Part shown: positions 50,070 to 61,046 of the stretch, one piece after another
How the letters are laid out: each line of letters opens with the position of its first letter
How positions within the stretch are numbered: the stretch's first letter is position 1
Assembly (NCBI GenBank): GCA_022496185.1
Contig: WTXG01000111.1
Span: 1 to 64,000 of the forward strand
Length of the DNA: 64,000 nt
Source of the DNA: Multifurca ochricompacta
Taxonomy: Eukaryota; Basidiomycota; Agaricomycetes; Russulales; Russulaceae
Direction of reading: 5' to 3'
Position numbers and translations under genes: made by a program
The notes under the pieces: generated by a model
The model's input: the letters and a program-made list of their open reading frames with translations, nothing else
Database searches by the model: none
What the model was told of the DNA's origin: nothing

Positions 50070-50145
50070 GGCTGAAACATGGATTGAACCTAAGACCTCC
50101 GGGAACAAGCTCGGTCCGGTGCTCTAACCACTAAGCCACCCAGCC
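50070..50145 (-). other. tRNA-like segment in hAT MITE
   Basis: 76 bases with box A TGGCTTAGTGG, box B GGTTCAATCC and acceptor-like pairing. In this copy the central part pairs as CCGG/CCGG. Probably a tRNA-derived Pol III promoter rather than a tRNA. Confidence 0.6.
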
Positions 50146-50194
50146 TCACTGGTAAAGACACACAATATATTATATATAGGGTTATGCAGAATTG

Positions 50195-50980
50195 TGAACG
50201 CGTTTTGATCTTATCACTTATATTATCTTAGATGTATATCTTTAGTATCTAATTAATTGTGAACGCATTTTTGATCTTATCACTTAGATGTACATACCAA
50301 GTATCTAATTAATTGTGAACGCATTTTTGATCTTATCACTTGTATTAGATGTATATCCTAAGTATCTAATTAACTGTGAACGCGTTTTTGATCTTATCAC
50401 TTAGATGTATATTCCAAGTATCTAATTAATTGTGAACGCATTTTTGATCTTATCACTTAGATGTACATCCTAAGTATCTAATTAATTGTGAACGCGTTTT
50501 TGATCTTATCACTTAGATGTACATCCTAAGTATCTAATTAATTGTGAACGCGTTTTTGATCTTATCACTTAGATGTACATCCTAAGTATCTAATTAATTG
50601 TGAACGCGTTTTTGATCTTATCACTTAGATGTACATCCTAAGTATCTAATTAATTGTGAACGCATTTTTGATCTTATCACTTGTATTAGATGTATATCCT
50701 AAGTATCTAATTAACTGTGAACGCGTTTTTGATCTTATCACTTAGATGTACATCCCAAGTATCTAATTAATTGTGAACGCATTTTTGATCTTATCACTTA
50801 GATGTACATCCCAAGTATCTAATTAATTGTGAATGCATTTTGATCTTATCACTTGTATTAGATGTATATCCCAAGTATCTAATTAACTGTGAACACATTT
50901 TTGATCTTATCACTTAGATGTATATCCTAAGTATCTAATTAATTGTGAACGCGTTTTTGATCTTATCAATTAGGCGTGAT
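50195..50980. repeat. Minisatellite of about 56 bp, 14 units
   Basis: The core GATCTTATCACTTAGATGTA recurs about every 56 bases (62 where TATTAG is added), with only CpG/TpG and a few other differences between units. Several neighbouring units are identical, showing recent expansion. Confidence 0.9.
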
Positions 50981-51599
50981 CCCGGCATCTCTGTACCGAC
51001 GTGTGCCGACGCGTGCATTCTTAAGCCTACCTTCCTAGATAGGAAGGCAATGCACGGTCCGATCGGCGCGCCCCACACTTCGCGTTTTTTCGCGTTTTTT
51101 CGTGTTTTTTCGCGTTTTTTCGCGTTTTTTCGCATTTCTATAGATATTGTAACTGATTCTTGTTTTATTTTGGATCGGATGCATGATCTGACTTGAAACT
51201 TCGTGGGATTGTAGTAATATATATATTCTTTCTGTGTATGCAAGATGAAGATCTCTGGCTGCCTCAAACCTTACAAGTAAACCTACGAGTATACCCACGA
51301 GTACTCGGATCCGTGCGAGTATAGGACTCGCGGCTCCGGGTGATCCGTGGGAACATACTCATGCGGATCCGAGTATGGGATTATCTAATCGAAATACCCA
51401 CGAGTTCGGATCCGGGTAACTCACGAGTGCACTCGTGCTAGGCCCTATGTCTCTCTTGTTTCCCTCTACCAAGAGGTTTTGCACATGGTGGTTCTCTCAT
51501 GTTCACAACAGTAGTTACTATGTACTGGTAGTAGCTGTGTGATTTGGGCAAGGCCCTGAAGTGCAAATAAAATTGATTTCAAAAAAAAAACCCCTAGTC

Positions 51600-51910
51600 T
51601 TTGTTCCTTTACACTTGCTGCACAAGACTTGTGACCACTCTCAAAAGCAAGATAGGAAAAACAAGAAGGCCCAAGGAGTTTATGAGAGTGAGAAAAAGAA
51701 GCACCAGGTCCAATTCTGGGACCACTGTATGTTCCAAGTGCTGGAACAAGAGGGTGGCTCATTCTTGAGGCTAGCGAGAACGTGTGAGAATGCCAAAGTT
51801 CTTATCTAATCCTTATCTGATCTTATTCTAACTGATTTGTAATGGTATTTCATTCCGTGCACTTAGGCAAAGCCTTGACGATAAAGTCAATTCCAAAAAA
51901 AAAAGGTATT
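51600..51910 (+). repeat. A-tailed retroposon-like sequence
   Basis: About 300 bp ending GATAAAGTCAATTCC plus an A-run (51893-51904), similar to the LINE-type tail GCAAATAAAATTGATTTC at 51565. Probably a SINE or truncated LINE 3' end. No box A or box B was seen. Confidence 0.4.
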
Positions 51911-52973
51911 TCGTTGATAACTTTCCTTTTTAAAATAAATATTCAACGATAACTTCCTTTTTAAAATAAATATTATTACAAATCACAATTGTGTGACAAG
52001 ATTACCACTTTAGTGATGTCAGTGGTGGGGGAGAGTTGGGTGAGCTCTCTGTACCAGTATCTTGGTTCAACAAAATTTGCCATTGTTTACTCTACATCAC
52101 ATGTCAAACCACTATCCTGGAACCTCTGTACCACTATCTTGGTTCAACAGAATTTACTGTTGTTTACTTTACATCACATGATTCATCAAACTGCTGGGTG
52201 AATTGCATCCAGTGGACCACGTCAGGCATAACATAATCAGCAGAAGCAAACCTTTATTTCTTGTCAAATAGGCGAGCTAGCGAGCGGGAGGATACTTGCC
52301 TGAAACCTGTGAACACGTCTGTGGGGAGTCTCTCCTGATAGGAAGCCCAAGAGAAGCCCTCCGTAGCAAGGAGATCCACAATAGTAGCAATGCTGTGGCA
52401 TAGTCAGACTGCAAAACAGTGGTTACGTCAGATGCTTCCCCACCTACTTGCTTGGGATGTTAAAGAGGTCATCACTTGCCATATCCCAAAAGTCTCTACC
52501 AACAGTTGAAACACAATTAGGTTGAGAAGGATGTGTCAAAACGAAGTACTGATTCAGCTATATTCCTTGACTTGCAAGAGATTGGAACAGGGCCTAATAT
52601 ATGTGCATTATGTAGGGGGGAGAGTCTGTAAAAATGACGGTACACACTGTCGCGTTGGCAGTTTCAAAGTCTTCATTTTCAAGCCAGATTTGATCTCCGA
52701 GGTAAATTTACTGTCCTCAGATGGGGAAGATGTCTGGAAAACAACCTGAACAAAGCGAGCGAAAGATTTCTCGTGTACTTTTTTGCCCTCAGGGAACGAT
52801 CCATTACTTGCCCCAACATAGTTGTCAGAGGCGACCGTTGGGCCAAGTGATGGAGGCACGAAGGTCACCGCCTGTCAGACAGTTAGTATGATGAACACAT
52901 TTTCAAGTTTCCCTCTTGCCTGAGCCACAGCAGTCGCTGGAAGAGTGAATAGGTTTGTAGCAGCAAATCTCAT

Positions 52974-54309
52974 GTTAAGTCTGCAAGTGGTGATGGTGCT
53001 GCAATCCTCACCTGTATTTATAACTTTGACCAACTTTGCTATGTACAATACATATTCACAAAGGGACCACTGTACCTCAATTAATAGTAGCTTCCTGCTG
53101 ATCTACAGGCTCATCGGGAACTGATGTGGGTCGTAGGGTGTGCATGCCAGTGTGCATAGTTGAGGAATGCCAACGTAACGCGCATGGAACAGCCCAACGA
53201 GTGAGAGCACATGCTTGGATGGCAAAGTCTCTTCAGAACTTGTTCTCGGGATTACGAAAGGATGACCGAAACTTTCCACATGCAAGGGGTTATAGCCACA
53301 AAACAAAAAACCTGTCCCAGGACTAGCCTAAATTTTATAAAACGTTGAGAGTGCCATGAGCGAGCGCGGCCCGGAGCAAATGCCGCTTCCCGAGTCTGTT
53401 GAGAAGCCCCTTGGATGTCCGATGCCGAGAGCCCCTAGCTCAAACGCTCAAGTCTTTATGAGGCCCCACGAGGGTGTAGGCACTCCAGGTCCTCTTAATC
53501 AAATGATTGGTTTTATTCCGGAAGGATAAAGAAGCTCACCGTGAGGCCTGCACAACCAGGAAATGTTCCTGCTCGTGCAACAATTCCGTACGAATAAGAC
53601 ACCTGTCAGAGGTACGTTTCAGCATCTGGGCCGGAAGACTGTAACGCAACTCGTTTAGATACATTGTGGGTTGTAGATTCAGCGCAGCTTGCGGGAAGTA
53701 AGAGTTTGACATATTGTTGCGAATAACGACACAGGTAGGGGATTCTGGTTGTATATATTAAGTGTTGAGTGGTTGCAGGAGGTAGCTGCTTCCATGGCAT
53801 CATGGCATGGGAGCATGGGAGAGAGAACAGAACATTGAGCTTGTTCTTTTGAGGGGCCACTACGGTTTACCGGGAACTGCCGATGTCTGGTCCGTCCCGA
53901 ACACGTGGCTTCCGGCTTCCAAGTAGGTTAGGTGCACCTTGTGCCCTTGGACCTTGGCCTTGGCAGAGCCCTCGACCTTCAAAACTAAGCGTCTCGATGA
54001 CGTGTGCTTCCGGGCACACCCAGGCGTGACAAAACAGTTGGGAGCCGTGGCGTTCACAACGGATCTCTTTCACCACCGCACACGCGTTGTCTCGGCAAGA
54101 TACATGGCACGAGTCTACAGAACGAGGTGTTTGAGACGTGACACGGACACGCAATTTTTGGAGAACAGGGGACTGGGTTTCGGGCCGTGTGGCCGCAGTC
54201 AAACCAGAACATGAACGATATATCTATTGGCCAACCACCACACAACCTTCGCTAATCCCGCGCTAGTGGAGCGGCCGAGTCCAGCCCCCTAGCACTTTCC
54301 ATAGCGCTA
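52974..54309. other. Intergenic region between the two phosphatase copies
   Basis: It contains the TATTTATA (TATAAATA on the sense strand) of the pseudogene at 53015-53022, 42 bp from its ATG. The short open frames here (for example 53126-53326 and 54202-53867) have no recognisable motif. The stretch is less repetitive than its surroundings and is probably single-copy host DNA. Confidence 0.5.
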
Positions 54310-55799
54310 TTAGACGAAGACGGGTCCACCGCCTGCGCCGACAGCGGATGTGTCTGGCGCAGGGTATGGTGTGACGAGACTCGGGTCTGGGTTCAACGGA
54401 CCGGGGGTCGTGCCGCTCTGACTAAGATCAGGAATCGAAGAACCGGTCACAACTTGGTTAGTGTAGCCCACGGCAGCAGCAACGGGCGAATACACATTTG
54501 CAAGTGTCCTATATAGATGGTCAGGTTGGGTGGTAAGATACAAGAGGATGTCTGGGCGCGGGGCACCACCGGAACATACTTGTTCGTATCAAAGCGGCCG
54601 AGAGAGCCAAGAGCCCAGTTCGCCTGCACCGTGCTGAGTGCCGAGTAATGCGTGTAGAACGTCGAATCAGTTGTCCCCTGAAGAGAGGCCGGGATGGAGC
54701 CCCCAAGGAGAAGGGCAAAGATCTGATTGTTCACCGTTTGGGTCTCGTTCTCGTCGAACGTAAGCAATATAAGCGTGCGGCCGTCGTTAAAGTTCGGATT
54801 CGCAAGCAGCGGTTCAAGCCAATATTTGAGCCACGAGGAAGTGAATTTGACGTCGGTATCGTGGCCGTCGTTAACGAGGTTCGGAGTTACGAAGACCCAC
54901 TGTGGGATTGCGTTCGCGTTGACGTCTGCCGCAAAGTCGTTGAAGTTGCGGATCCTTGCGGCACGAGAAGGCACTGTTGCAACAGAGTCGTAGATAATTA
55001 ATGGATTGTGCTTGCGCACGTAGAACGCGCGGGTGCGGGAGGAACCAGGGGATAAATAATTCGCAGAAGAAAAGCTTTGCTCCATTCAGACAGGCTTTTC
55101 TCACAAGCGAAAACATACTGACCTGAAGCCTGTGAAGCCATCAGTGGGCATATTCTCCTGATAGGATGCCCAGGATATAGACTTTGTGTCAAGGAGGTCA
55201 ACGATAGTAGCAATGCTATACCCGACGGTTAGCGTAAAGAATGATGGCTACGCGTGAAAGCTCTTGACGCACTTGCTGGGGATATTAAAGAGGTTGTCGC
55301 TTGCCATGCCCCAGAAATCTCCCCCAACGGTCGCAACATAATTGGGCTCGGAAGGATGTGTGAGGCCGTAGTACGAATCAAGTAATATCCCTCGGCTGGC
55401 GAGTGATTTAAACTCAGGCTAGTATATGTGCACGTCAACAAAGGGGCACATCAGTGTGAAAAAGAAAGAATAAACATACAGCAGCAGAGGCAGTTGCGAA
55501 GTCAGTATTTTCGAGCCAGATCTGAAGCTTGAAGTTAGTACACAGCGAGGGCAATGTATTGCCCGGACATTTACCTGAATAATGCGGTCGAAAAATTGAC
55601 CCGGGACTACCGGCGATGTTGCGAGGGATCCGTTAGTTGGGCCAACATAGTTCGTTGATGTGGCGTTCGGGCTAGTCGACGGGGGGACGAAAGTTATAGC
55701 CTGTCTACTGGTGAGTAAAAGGGGTAGGTCAGAAAATTACGTTCATGCCTGCGCTACAAAGGCCGTCGAGAGAAACGAGAGTAGAGCAGTAAGCGCCAT
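54310..55799 (-). CDS. Acid-phosphatase-like phosphoesterase, seven exons
   Basis: Exons by borders and frame: 55799-55749, 55700-55575, 55521-55480, 55418-55273, 55215-55123, 55074-54580 and 54508-54310. They sum to 1152 bases, 383 residues plus TAA. The start gives a secretion signal (MALTALLSFLSTAFVAQ). Phosphoesterase-family metal and catalytic motifs follow: IWLENTDFATASAA, DSYYGLTHPSEPNYVATVGG, NDGHDTDVKFTSS and LLTFDENET, and the end is S/P/T/G-rich. The family comprises secreted fungal acid phosphatases and phospholipase C-like enzymes that release phosphate outside the cell or at the wall. Intron 1 has a GC donor; the others have GT. TATAAATA lies at 55843-55836, 37 bp upstream of the ATG. 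The broken tandem paralogue is at 48593-52973. Substrate is not predictable. Confidence 0.85.
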
Positions 55800-55835
55800 A
55801 AGTTGTGTTTGAGATGGCACTACAACTCGGCTCTT

Positions 55836-55843
55836 TATTTATA
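55836..55843 (-). promoter_or_regulatory. TATA box of phosphoesterase gene
   Basis: The sense strand TATAAATA lies 37 bp upstream of the ATG at 55799. The pseudogene copy has the same octamer 42 bp upstream of its ATG, so the position is conserved between paralogues. Confidence 0.6.
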
Positions 55844-55849
55844 CATGTC

Positions 55850-56327
55850 TGACAATAGTAGACACAGCCGGGGGCCTCTCAGTCTGCAACTCATGGGTTA
55901 GAACGAGGGTCGTCGGACAAAAACGCGCCCGTAGGTAAGGGGAGTGTCCAGCGAATGGTTGCGCGCATGCGCATTGGGTGCTCTCTGGAAGAAATCACGG
56001 ATGCTAGTGTATAAACACATCAGAACGTATTAATGGATACATGTGGAACATGTGTCGCCACAAGGTCCGATGATGCCACACGTCCCGAATTGAGTTAAGT
56101 CAGGCTTCGGGCGACATGGCAACCTCGGGGCCACATGCAATCCTTCATGTCCCATGTGGGCTAGGGTTGTGGAAAATATTCGAGGCCGGTAATTTACTGG
56201 TAATTTACAGAGGGTCTGATGGGAAGGTGGTAATTTACTGATAATTCACCAGTAAAAAATTCCACGTGATACTTTCACGTGATGTTTTCAATGAAAATTT
56301 TATAATTCGTTGTCTAGGGGCTCTCCA
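55850..56327. other. Intergenic region with short AT-rich repeats
   Basis: No coding frame is recognised. 56190-56260 repeats GGTAATTTACTG in direct and inverted form (TTCACCAGTAA), with CACGTGAT boxes nearby. It is probably the upstream region of the phosphoesterase gene plus old repeat debris. Confidence 0.35.
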
Positions 56328-56341
56328 AGAGCTTCTAGCTC

Positions 56342-56431
56342 TCACAAGTAGTTACCACTGTCCACCCTAGTAGTTGCTCTGTACCGTAGCAGCTGCGCGA
56401 CTTGGGACACACCCTGAAGTGCAAATAAATT

Positions 56432-56481
<50 letters not shown>
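56342..56481 (+). mobile_element. LINE or SINE 3' end with 14-bp target duplication
   Basis: A truncated insertion ends CCCTGAAGTGCAAATAAATT then TGAT, followed by about 35 T and then A residues. It is flanked by AGAGCTTCTAGCTC (56328-56341 and 56482-56495), a duplication of the size made by target-primed reverse transcription. The tail sequence matches 51549-51592. Confidence 0.75.
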
Positions 56482-56482
<1 letters not shown>

Positions 56483-57375
56483 GAGCTTCTAGCTCACCCA
56501 ACTCTCCCCCACCACTGACATCCCTAAAGTGGTAATCTTGTCACATGACTGTTATTTGTAATACTATTTATTTTAAAAAGGAAAGTTATCATTGACAATC
56601 ATCCTTAGGGCTGTGTTATGACCCCACTCTTTTCTCTGGTCTCTCCTTGGCACTACACCATCTCCTGACCCTTGGCTTTGCAACTCTACACTCTGATGTC
56701 CATGGCCTGTGCACCTATAGAACCTCTACATGACACCTATGACTTGCTGTTCATGAGGCTGACTGTTACATCTGGTGTGTTACAACCACTGCCGAGCCTC
56801 CCCACCTTTTTCACCCTTCCCAATGAGAATCCCTCCTTACCGCCTACCTTACACTTCTTGATCATGTCTCCATCATGGGACCCATCACATCCCCTACGTC
56901 CATCCCTGTGACTCAGCTTGTACATATTGACCCAACATTTGCCTGTGTTTGCCTCTTATTGCTTTTATCTTCGTATCTTATGATCGGACACTTACTTAGT
57001 TCCCTATCAGAAGCCAGGCTTTACGCCATCCACTTCTGTATATTTGGGCCCACTTGACTCCATTATCGTTATCTATAGACACCCATCCAATTATGTATAT
57101 AAGCCCGCTGTAGTTACACTGTAAACCTCAGACTCAACTTATTGAATACATCGGTGTTTGTCTTCTGGACTCCCCCTTGAAATAGTGTTCGCCATGGGTA
57201 ACCCGCGGGTAAAAACACATGGACCCGTACCCGTACCCGTATGTACCCGGACCCTTACACCAAGGGTACGGGTTTGCCATACTACGGGTATGGGTACACC
57301 ACGGGTCATATACCTGCGGGTAAGGGTAAATATTTTATATTTCAAATTTGATAGCCTAGAATAACATTGTACTAC

Positions 57376-60300
57376 TTAAGCTATAATCAATTCGTCATCT
57401 GGCCATTCTTCATTGTTTTTGGTATCAGGTTGAGATGCTGCATACTTTAAATCAGCAGTCTCTACATAACCTGCCTTTGTCCAAGCTCCCAAACACAGAA
57501 GAGCCCGAGTTGTATCAGCTGAAAGCCGATTGCGTATATGAGACATGACAAGCCGCCCCTTACTGAAAACACGCTCGATAGCCACACTAGAAGCTAAGTA
57601 ATCAAGTGATCACTGGTCAGTAATTGTTGGATCATTGTCAAGGATTTGTACCACATACCAGGGATGGTGAGGTAGTCCCTTGCCATGCACCATAAACGAG
57701 GATATGTTCCTTGGTTATCATACCACCAAGATAATGGGTCATTGACATCCTTGACTCGCGGCATTGAAAGGTATCGATCTAGCTCATTCATGAAGTCTTC
57801 CTCCTCTGAGGAACTCATGACAGAGCTCTGACTTTCCTCATCTGAGTCACTGTTGATGTTCTTGTGCTGGAATGAAGCAATAGTATTAGTCTTGAATAAG
57901 TCATACCAGATCATATGAGTAACGGACCTTTGACTTGGATTTTTTGGATGGGTGAGGTGTTGGTGTCTTGTGGATTACATAGTTGCTATACATACGCTTG
58001 AACTCGTCACGGATAATCTTCTCAGCTGCTCTAATCCACTCCTCATCCCATTCATGCTTTTCAAAGTACCGTAATTTATAATGTGGATGGAGGACTAGCA
58101 TGATGGTAATTTATATGAGTATGTGTAAGACAAGAGATGAGACAAGAAACGACATACCTATTGCAATCCGATAGACCTCTGAATGGTCCATCAAGGAGTT
58201 GTACTTATCAAGCAAGTTTAAGCCAAGTGCAAGTGCTGTGCGAAGTGCCAATCTGTGTTTTTTGTGGTTTGAACTCATAGACTGTAGCTCGGAATGCATA
58301 CAGTCCATGGCAGGGATGACAGTTGCAAGACAGGGTGTGTCACTCAAAAATACCAGTGTGAGTGTTTTAAAGACCTAAGCATGCCATATATTGCTATTAG
58401 CATAGTAGTCAAAGCATGAAATCACTTGCCCATACCTTGAGGCAGTCCCGGAGCTCCTTCACCAAATCCCACTCACCCTCTGACAATTCATACTTCCGAA
58501 GCTTGAGACTCTGTTCACTAGTGATCTTGTCAACCACTTCCCGGTACTTGTATGCAAATTTCAGCATATCGTATGTTGAATTCCACCGTGTGCATACATC
58601 CCGTGGCATCATGCAAACTGTCAGGTTCTCGTCTGAAGTCGGTGCAAGCTCTTTGATGGTATCTTTCCAACGAGGGAGGATGAGTGTCGATGAGTTTTTG
58701 ATTCGGTTTGAGAGTCAGCGAAGCTGAGCATCATCATCAAGCACAAGTCAGAGTGACAATGATGTGATGTGGGAGGAGGGGAAATAGGGTGAACATGGAT
58801 AAGGCTATGCATTCAAGGGGAACTTACCTTTGATAACACTTGTCTCATTGGCTTAACGTGTTCGTCTGCCAATGCCATGTCTTGTTTCATGGCAGCTTCC
58901 ACCTCTTCTATACCATCCACCATGTCATCTTCCCCATCCCTGACATCTGTCTCATCAATCTCAGCTTCGTCCATCTCACTGTCCTCCTCCTCCTCCTCAA
59001 CACCCTCTGTCTCCGCATTTGAGTCATCTTCCAGCTCCTGATGCTGCTCGTGGCCTTTCTTGCTCTGTGGCTTTCTGTTGGTTTGTTCCTTTTTCTTTTT
59101 TGGCTTATTGAATTGACGCAGGATGACTTGTACTACCAGATTGATTATATGAGCGAGACATTGGACACGATCAACTGGACCGCGGTAGTGGGAGATAATG
59201 TCTGCCAGAGCTGACACCATGGCATCATTTGCGCTCACATTGTCGCATGTGACGCATAAAATCTATCACAATCTGCCATGAGTGACTTGACTGATTCAGA
59301 TAAATGAAATAGCTTACCTTGTCTGAAATGCCAAACCCATCAAGAACCTTTGCAAATGCAATAGCGAGGTTCAGTCCAGTGTGGGATATTGGGAGCTCTA
59401 CAACATCCAGAAGCAGGCAGGTTGGTACACCTTTATTTTCAAAGTGGACAGACAGAGCAATAAATGCTCGATTGTTTGGTGATGTCCACGCATCTGTAGC
59501 AAAGTTCAAGCGGCCGTCATAGTCCTGGATTATCATGAGTTCAAATCAAACAAATTAAAAAATAGCATTGACACTGACCTGCAACATTTTGGCTATGTGA
59601 TCCTTAACGCGGTTGAAGACAGTGAGAACATCTTTTGCCACCGTCTTCGCATTCGGGATCTGGATACTTGGTCGCCCTGTCTTCATCATGCAAAGGAATT
59701 CCTCATCCTCAACGATGCGGAAGCTTCTCAGGTTCTTTGACACCCATTTGACACATTCAATACTAAACCAATTAGTCAGCCTTGCAAAGGCTGCGGCATA
59801 CAGTGACTGACTCTCACCGAATCTCTTTATAGGTATGGGGACGTGTAGAATAGGTACGCTTCCCTATTCCTTGCCTTTCAAATGCGGCAGTTATTGAGCC
59901 ATCTTTTTGGGTTTTTGCAGCTGCAAGGCCTTTCCGAATGTCGTCAACACCAACATCCTTGCTCCTCGCAGCTTCATCTGCATCTTTGAGGATATTTTCA
60001 CCCCAGCAACGTTTAGCATGTCTACGCAAGTTGCTTGTCGATTTTCGATCAGTTGTGTTCAAGAAGCGTCGAACTATTTGTGCATCCTGGCCTTTCCCTT
60101 TACAGTGGTAAGCTCCACATCGGAATGCATGACAGCGCTGGCCATTGACCTCTTCTATGGATGGGCGAGGAGCAAAGAAGGCATAAATGGATGCTGTCCA
60201 GTCCTTGGCAAGGCATTCTGGTTTGATAGCTACGTGTTAAATCATTTAATGTGCTGTTGATATCACTTACCAAGTTCGTGTTCAGCATCCTCTTCAACAA

Positions 60301-60733
60301 TTTGAACCCCTTCATTGTCATCCTCTGAGCTCTCCACCCCAAATTCTTCAACATGGGGTGGTTCCATATCAGTATCTTTGACAGGAAGATGAGTTGAATC
60401 ATCCTCTGAAGTCATTGCAGTTGAAACCAATGTTTTTGGCTTCAGCTTGCCTTTAACAATGCGCATGGCACCTCTGTTAGTGATGCATGGCTTCTGGGAC
60501 TTTGATCCTTGGTGGCTGGAACCTTCAGACCCACAGGGAGTGGCACCAGGATGGGGATCATCAGCCTTATCAAAGGTAAGCAGACTGTCAGTAAGTCCCA
60601 CTGCTTTCTTCATCCTTTTGATTGTTTCTGACTTGTCCGCAGACCAGTTATCCTCATTTGTCGCATATGATGCCAGTTTTCATTTGCGAGGTTCATTGAC
60701 AATGAGGCTGAGGTCAATAACATCACGAGGCAT
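57376..60733 (-). pseudogene. hAT transposase (element Z), one nonsense mutation
   Basis: The start MPRDVIDLSLIVNEPRK (60733) is followed by TGA at 60680-60682 and then KLASYATNEDNWSADKSE in the same frame, so a single CGA-to-TGA change is likely. The BED finger is CHAFRCGAYHC...NLRRHAKRC (about 60140-60010). The core has LNFATDAWTSPNNRAFIAL, a CDN motif before VSANDAMVSALADIISHY, VQCLAHIINLVVQVIL, an acidic insertion (59040-58900) and DVCTRWNSTYDMLKF. The C-terminal dimerisation region reads ASSVAIERVFSKGRLVMSHI and LGAWTKAGYV, to TAA at 57376. Intron borders are good (for example the donor before MWYKSL and acceptor at about 57600). Apart from the TGA it reads as complete. Confidence 0.87.
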
Positions 60734-61036
60734 GATGGCCAAGGCCCTTGGCAGCAGATAGCAATGTATGGATGAGGTCTGTGGTGAGTGCAAGGCAAAG
60801 CACGTTCCCGAGAGGAGAGAGAGGCAGAGGAGAGAGGAGAGAGGAGGAAATCCTGAGACAACTTTGACTTTGGGAGGAGGCGTATGTTGTACTTTTGAAC
60901 CTGTGAATATGTACTTGCTGGTTCCGTTTGACCTTGTGCTTGATGTCGTCAAAGATTCTTAGCACACAAAAAGAGAGAGAGAGAATGCTTGGTTGCTGGC
61001 TCACTGGCTGGTCTACTACAAGCATTTTTATGTACC

Positions 61037-61046
61037 CTTATATACT
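61037..61046 (-). promoter_or_regulatory. TATA box of hAT Z transposase
   Basis: The sense strand TATATAAGGG is about 305 bp upstream of the first ATG and is similarly placed to that of hAT Y. The surrounding sequence shows recognisable similarity between the two elements. Confidence 0.5.

Larger units (their letters stand above)
49840..51447 (-). mobile_element. hAT MITE (X/Y family), best preserved copy
   Basis: TAGGGCATAGCACGAG to CTCGTGCTAGGCCCTA, 1608 bp, with perfect 8-bp duplications TGTCTCTC (49832-49839 and 51448-51455). It holds CpG-rich TIR palindromes, the tRNA-like segment, about 14 minisatellite units and a run of CGCGTTTTTT repeats near 51080-51130. CpG retention suggests it is the youngest of the three MITE-type copies. 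Confidence 0.93.
49180..52214. mobile_element. hAT-like element with long TIRs in the phosphatase pseudogene
   Basis: The ends CAGTGAATGCAATTCACCC and GGGTGAATTGCATCCAGTG continue as ~240-bp inverted repeats (49180-about 49440 and about 51950-52214). Flanking 8-mers GACCGCGT (49172-49179) and GACCACGT (52215-52222) differ at one CpG. The 8-bp duplication and CAGTG start suggest hAT, but no transposase is present. Inside are a LINE tail, an A-tailed retroposon and the hAT MITE 49840-51447. A degraded end of the same family is at 56496-56600. Confidence 0.75.
48593..52973 (-). pseudogene. Acid-phosphatase-like phosphoesterase pseudogene, split by transposons
   Basis: Paralogue of the gene at 54310-55799, with the same exon plan. 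Exon 1 (52973-52920) encodes a signal-type peptide MRFAATNLFTLPATAVAQ. Exon 2 (52871-52746) begins AVTFVPPSLGPTVASDNYVG. Exon 4 contains a stop (SQGI-stop-LNQY). The acceptor of exon 3 is mutated AG to AA (near 52697). Exon 6 is split by the insertion 49180-52214; joining the flanks at the 8-bp duplication restores SADYVMPDAVPYEYYKRK in frame. Exon 6 keeps NDGHDTDITYAS and LMFDENKT. Exon 7 is cut by the B1 LTR at 48592. Introns 1 and 5 begin with GC. Not functional. Confidence 0.85.

Noticed and set aside
52036..52236. Small open frames in the long TIRs of the 49180-52214 element
   Set aside because: Both TIRs give frames on opposite strands because they are inverted copies. No protein motif.
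48593..52973. Treating the left phosphatase copy as a working gene with long introns
   Set aside because: It has a stop in exon 4, a lost acceptor AG before exon 3, a transposon in exon 6 and an LTR in exon 7.
53867..54202. A 111-codon minus-strand frame beside the phosphoesterase gene
   Set aside because: No recognisable motif, no sensible promoter, and an overlapping plus frame of similar quality. Not called as a gene.
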